DNA from: an uncultured Phycicoccus sp.
GTDB taxonomy: Bacteria; Actinomycetota; Actinomycetes; Actinomycetales; Dermatophilaceae
DNA length: 64,000 nt
Assembly: GCF_947495705.1 (NCBI RefSeq)
Contig: NZ_CANLZR010000002.1
Span: 310,001-374,000 of the forward strand
Reading direction: 5' to 3'
Shown: positions 63,796 through 64,000 of the stretch, one piece after another
How the letters are laid out: each line of letters starts with the position of its first letter
How positions within the stretch are numbered: position 1 is the stretch's first letter
The notes under the pieces: model-generated
Told to the model about the DNA's origin: nothing
Database searches by the model: none
The model's input: the letters and a program-made list of their open reading frames with translations, nothing else
Position numbers and translations under genes: made by a program

Positions 63796-64000
63796 TCAGG
63801 CCCGCGCGCGGCGTCCGAGGAAGGCCGCGAGGCTGTCGGCGACGGTCGCCGCGCCCGTCGCGGCCCGGGCCGGCGCGAAGTTCGAGCCCCGCTGCGCGTC
63901 GTCGAGCAGCCCCCCGGCCAGCTGGAGGACGCTCGCCGCCTCGGGGTCCGTCAGCGCCGGCGCCCGCCCCATCGCGGTCGTCACGTCCCAGCCGTGGGCG
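63796..64000 (-). CDS. C-terminal fragment of an unidentified protein (cut by window edge)
   Basis: The last 67 codons of a gene that continues beyond the window. Readable parts are HGWDVTTAMGRAPALTDPEA and DSLAAFLGRRARA. The composition is Ala-rich, as for a cytosolic enzyme, but I do not recognise the family. It is on the same strand as the nucleoside hydrolase, 83 bases upstream of it. Confidence 0.6.
   Translation of the reverse strand, partial: AHGWDVTTAMGRAPALTDPEAASVLQLAGGLLDDAQRGSNFAPARAATGAATVADSLAAFLGRRARA

Overview
The window is about 73% G+C by impression, densely coded on both strands, and carries several marker genes of Actinobacteria: a WhiB protein, a DUF6350/PerM membrane protein, a MurT-GatD pair, a GroEL with a His-rich tail next to groES under CIRCE control, and an actinobacterial GuaB3. 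Protein style and gene content suggest a member of the Micrococcales, perhaps Intrasporangiaceae; that family-level guess is an inference. From memory, two blocks match the gene order around M. tuberculosis Rv0949-Rv0957 (pcrA, M23 peptidase, sucCD, perM, purN, purH) and Rv3396-Rv3418 (guaA, GMC oxidase, guaB3, guaB2, whiB3, groEL1, groES). I see no prophage, insertion sequence, CRISPR array, rRNA or tRNA gene.

Layout. 0-4 kb: perM-purN-PPOX protein-purH on the minus strand, then an ECF sigma factor with an overlapping membrane partner. 4-6 kb: sucC-sucD. 6-10 kb: two secreted metalloproteases (M28, M4) with a shared C-terminal domain. 10-16 kb: lipase, M23 cell-wall peptidase, Asp-box protein, PcrA helicase, small secreted protein. 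16-22 kb: LigD-type polymerase with an ArfB-like release factor, D-amino-acid oxidase, methyltransferase, family 5 uracil-DNA glycosylase, quinone reductase. 22-26 kb: a PspC-type sensor kinase/response regulator pair divergent from a PspC-toastrack membrane protein. 26-32 kb: envelope genes (GT4, Nudix, PIG-L, LPG-synthase-like, GatD, MurT) and a lipase. 32-36 kb: a repeat-rich intergenic region, then SURF1-DUF3817-guaA. 36-44 kb: flavin monooxygenase facing a LuxR regulator, a two-gene ABC exporter, and a LysR regulator divergent from a secreted protein. 44-54 kb: DUF1905 protein, GMC oxidoreductase, aldehyde dehydrogenase, guaB3, P1 peptidase, serine hydrolase, guaB, whiB. 54-59 kb: aroE, S4 protein, a rearranged segment, racemase, groEL-groES, THUMP-like methyltransferase. 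59-64 kb: acyl-CoA oxidase, ribokinase, nucleoside hydrolase and a partial gene.

How the genes work together. Purine metabolism recurs (purN, purH, guaA, guaB, guaB3, and a nucleoside hydrolase-ribokinase pair). Envelope building and stress recurs (perM, M23, MurT-GatD, PspC/Lia-like system, LPG-synthase-like protein). Central metabolism is represented by succinyl-CoA synthetase.

The most interesting observations are: (1) an ABC exporter pair in which one subunit has lost Walker A, the Q-loop Gln, the Walker B Asp and the H-loop His but keeps LSGGQ, while its partner keeps all of those but has lost LSGGQ; (2) a 100-bp near-identical copy of the groEL 3' end joined to a diverged remnant of the neighbouring S4-protein gene; (3) an xAnnnT hexamer six or seven bases before about nineteen start codons, the signature of leaderless mRNAs, including two overlapping back-to-back hexamers between aroE and the S4 gene; (4) an array of strong hairpins with repeated loop sequence after whiB; (5) a 21-bp perfect palindrome against the guaB -10 element; and (6) a MurT without its zinc-ribbon cysteines.
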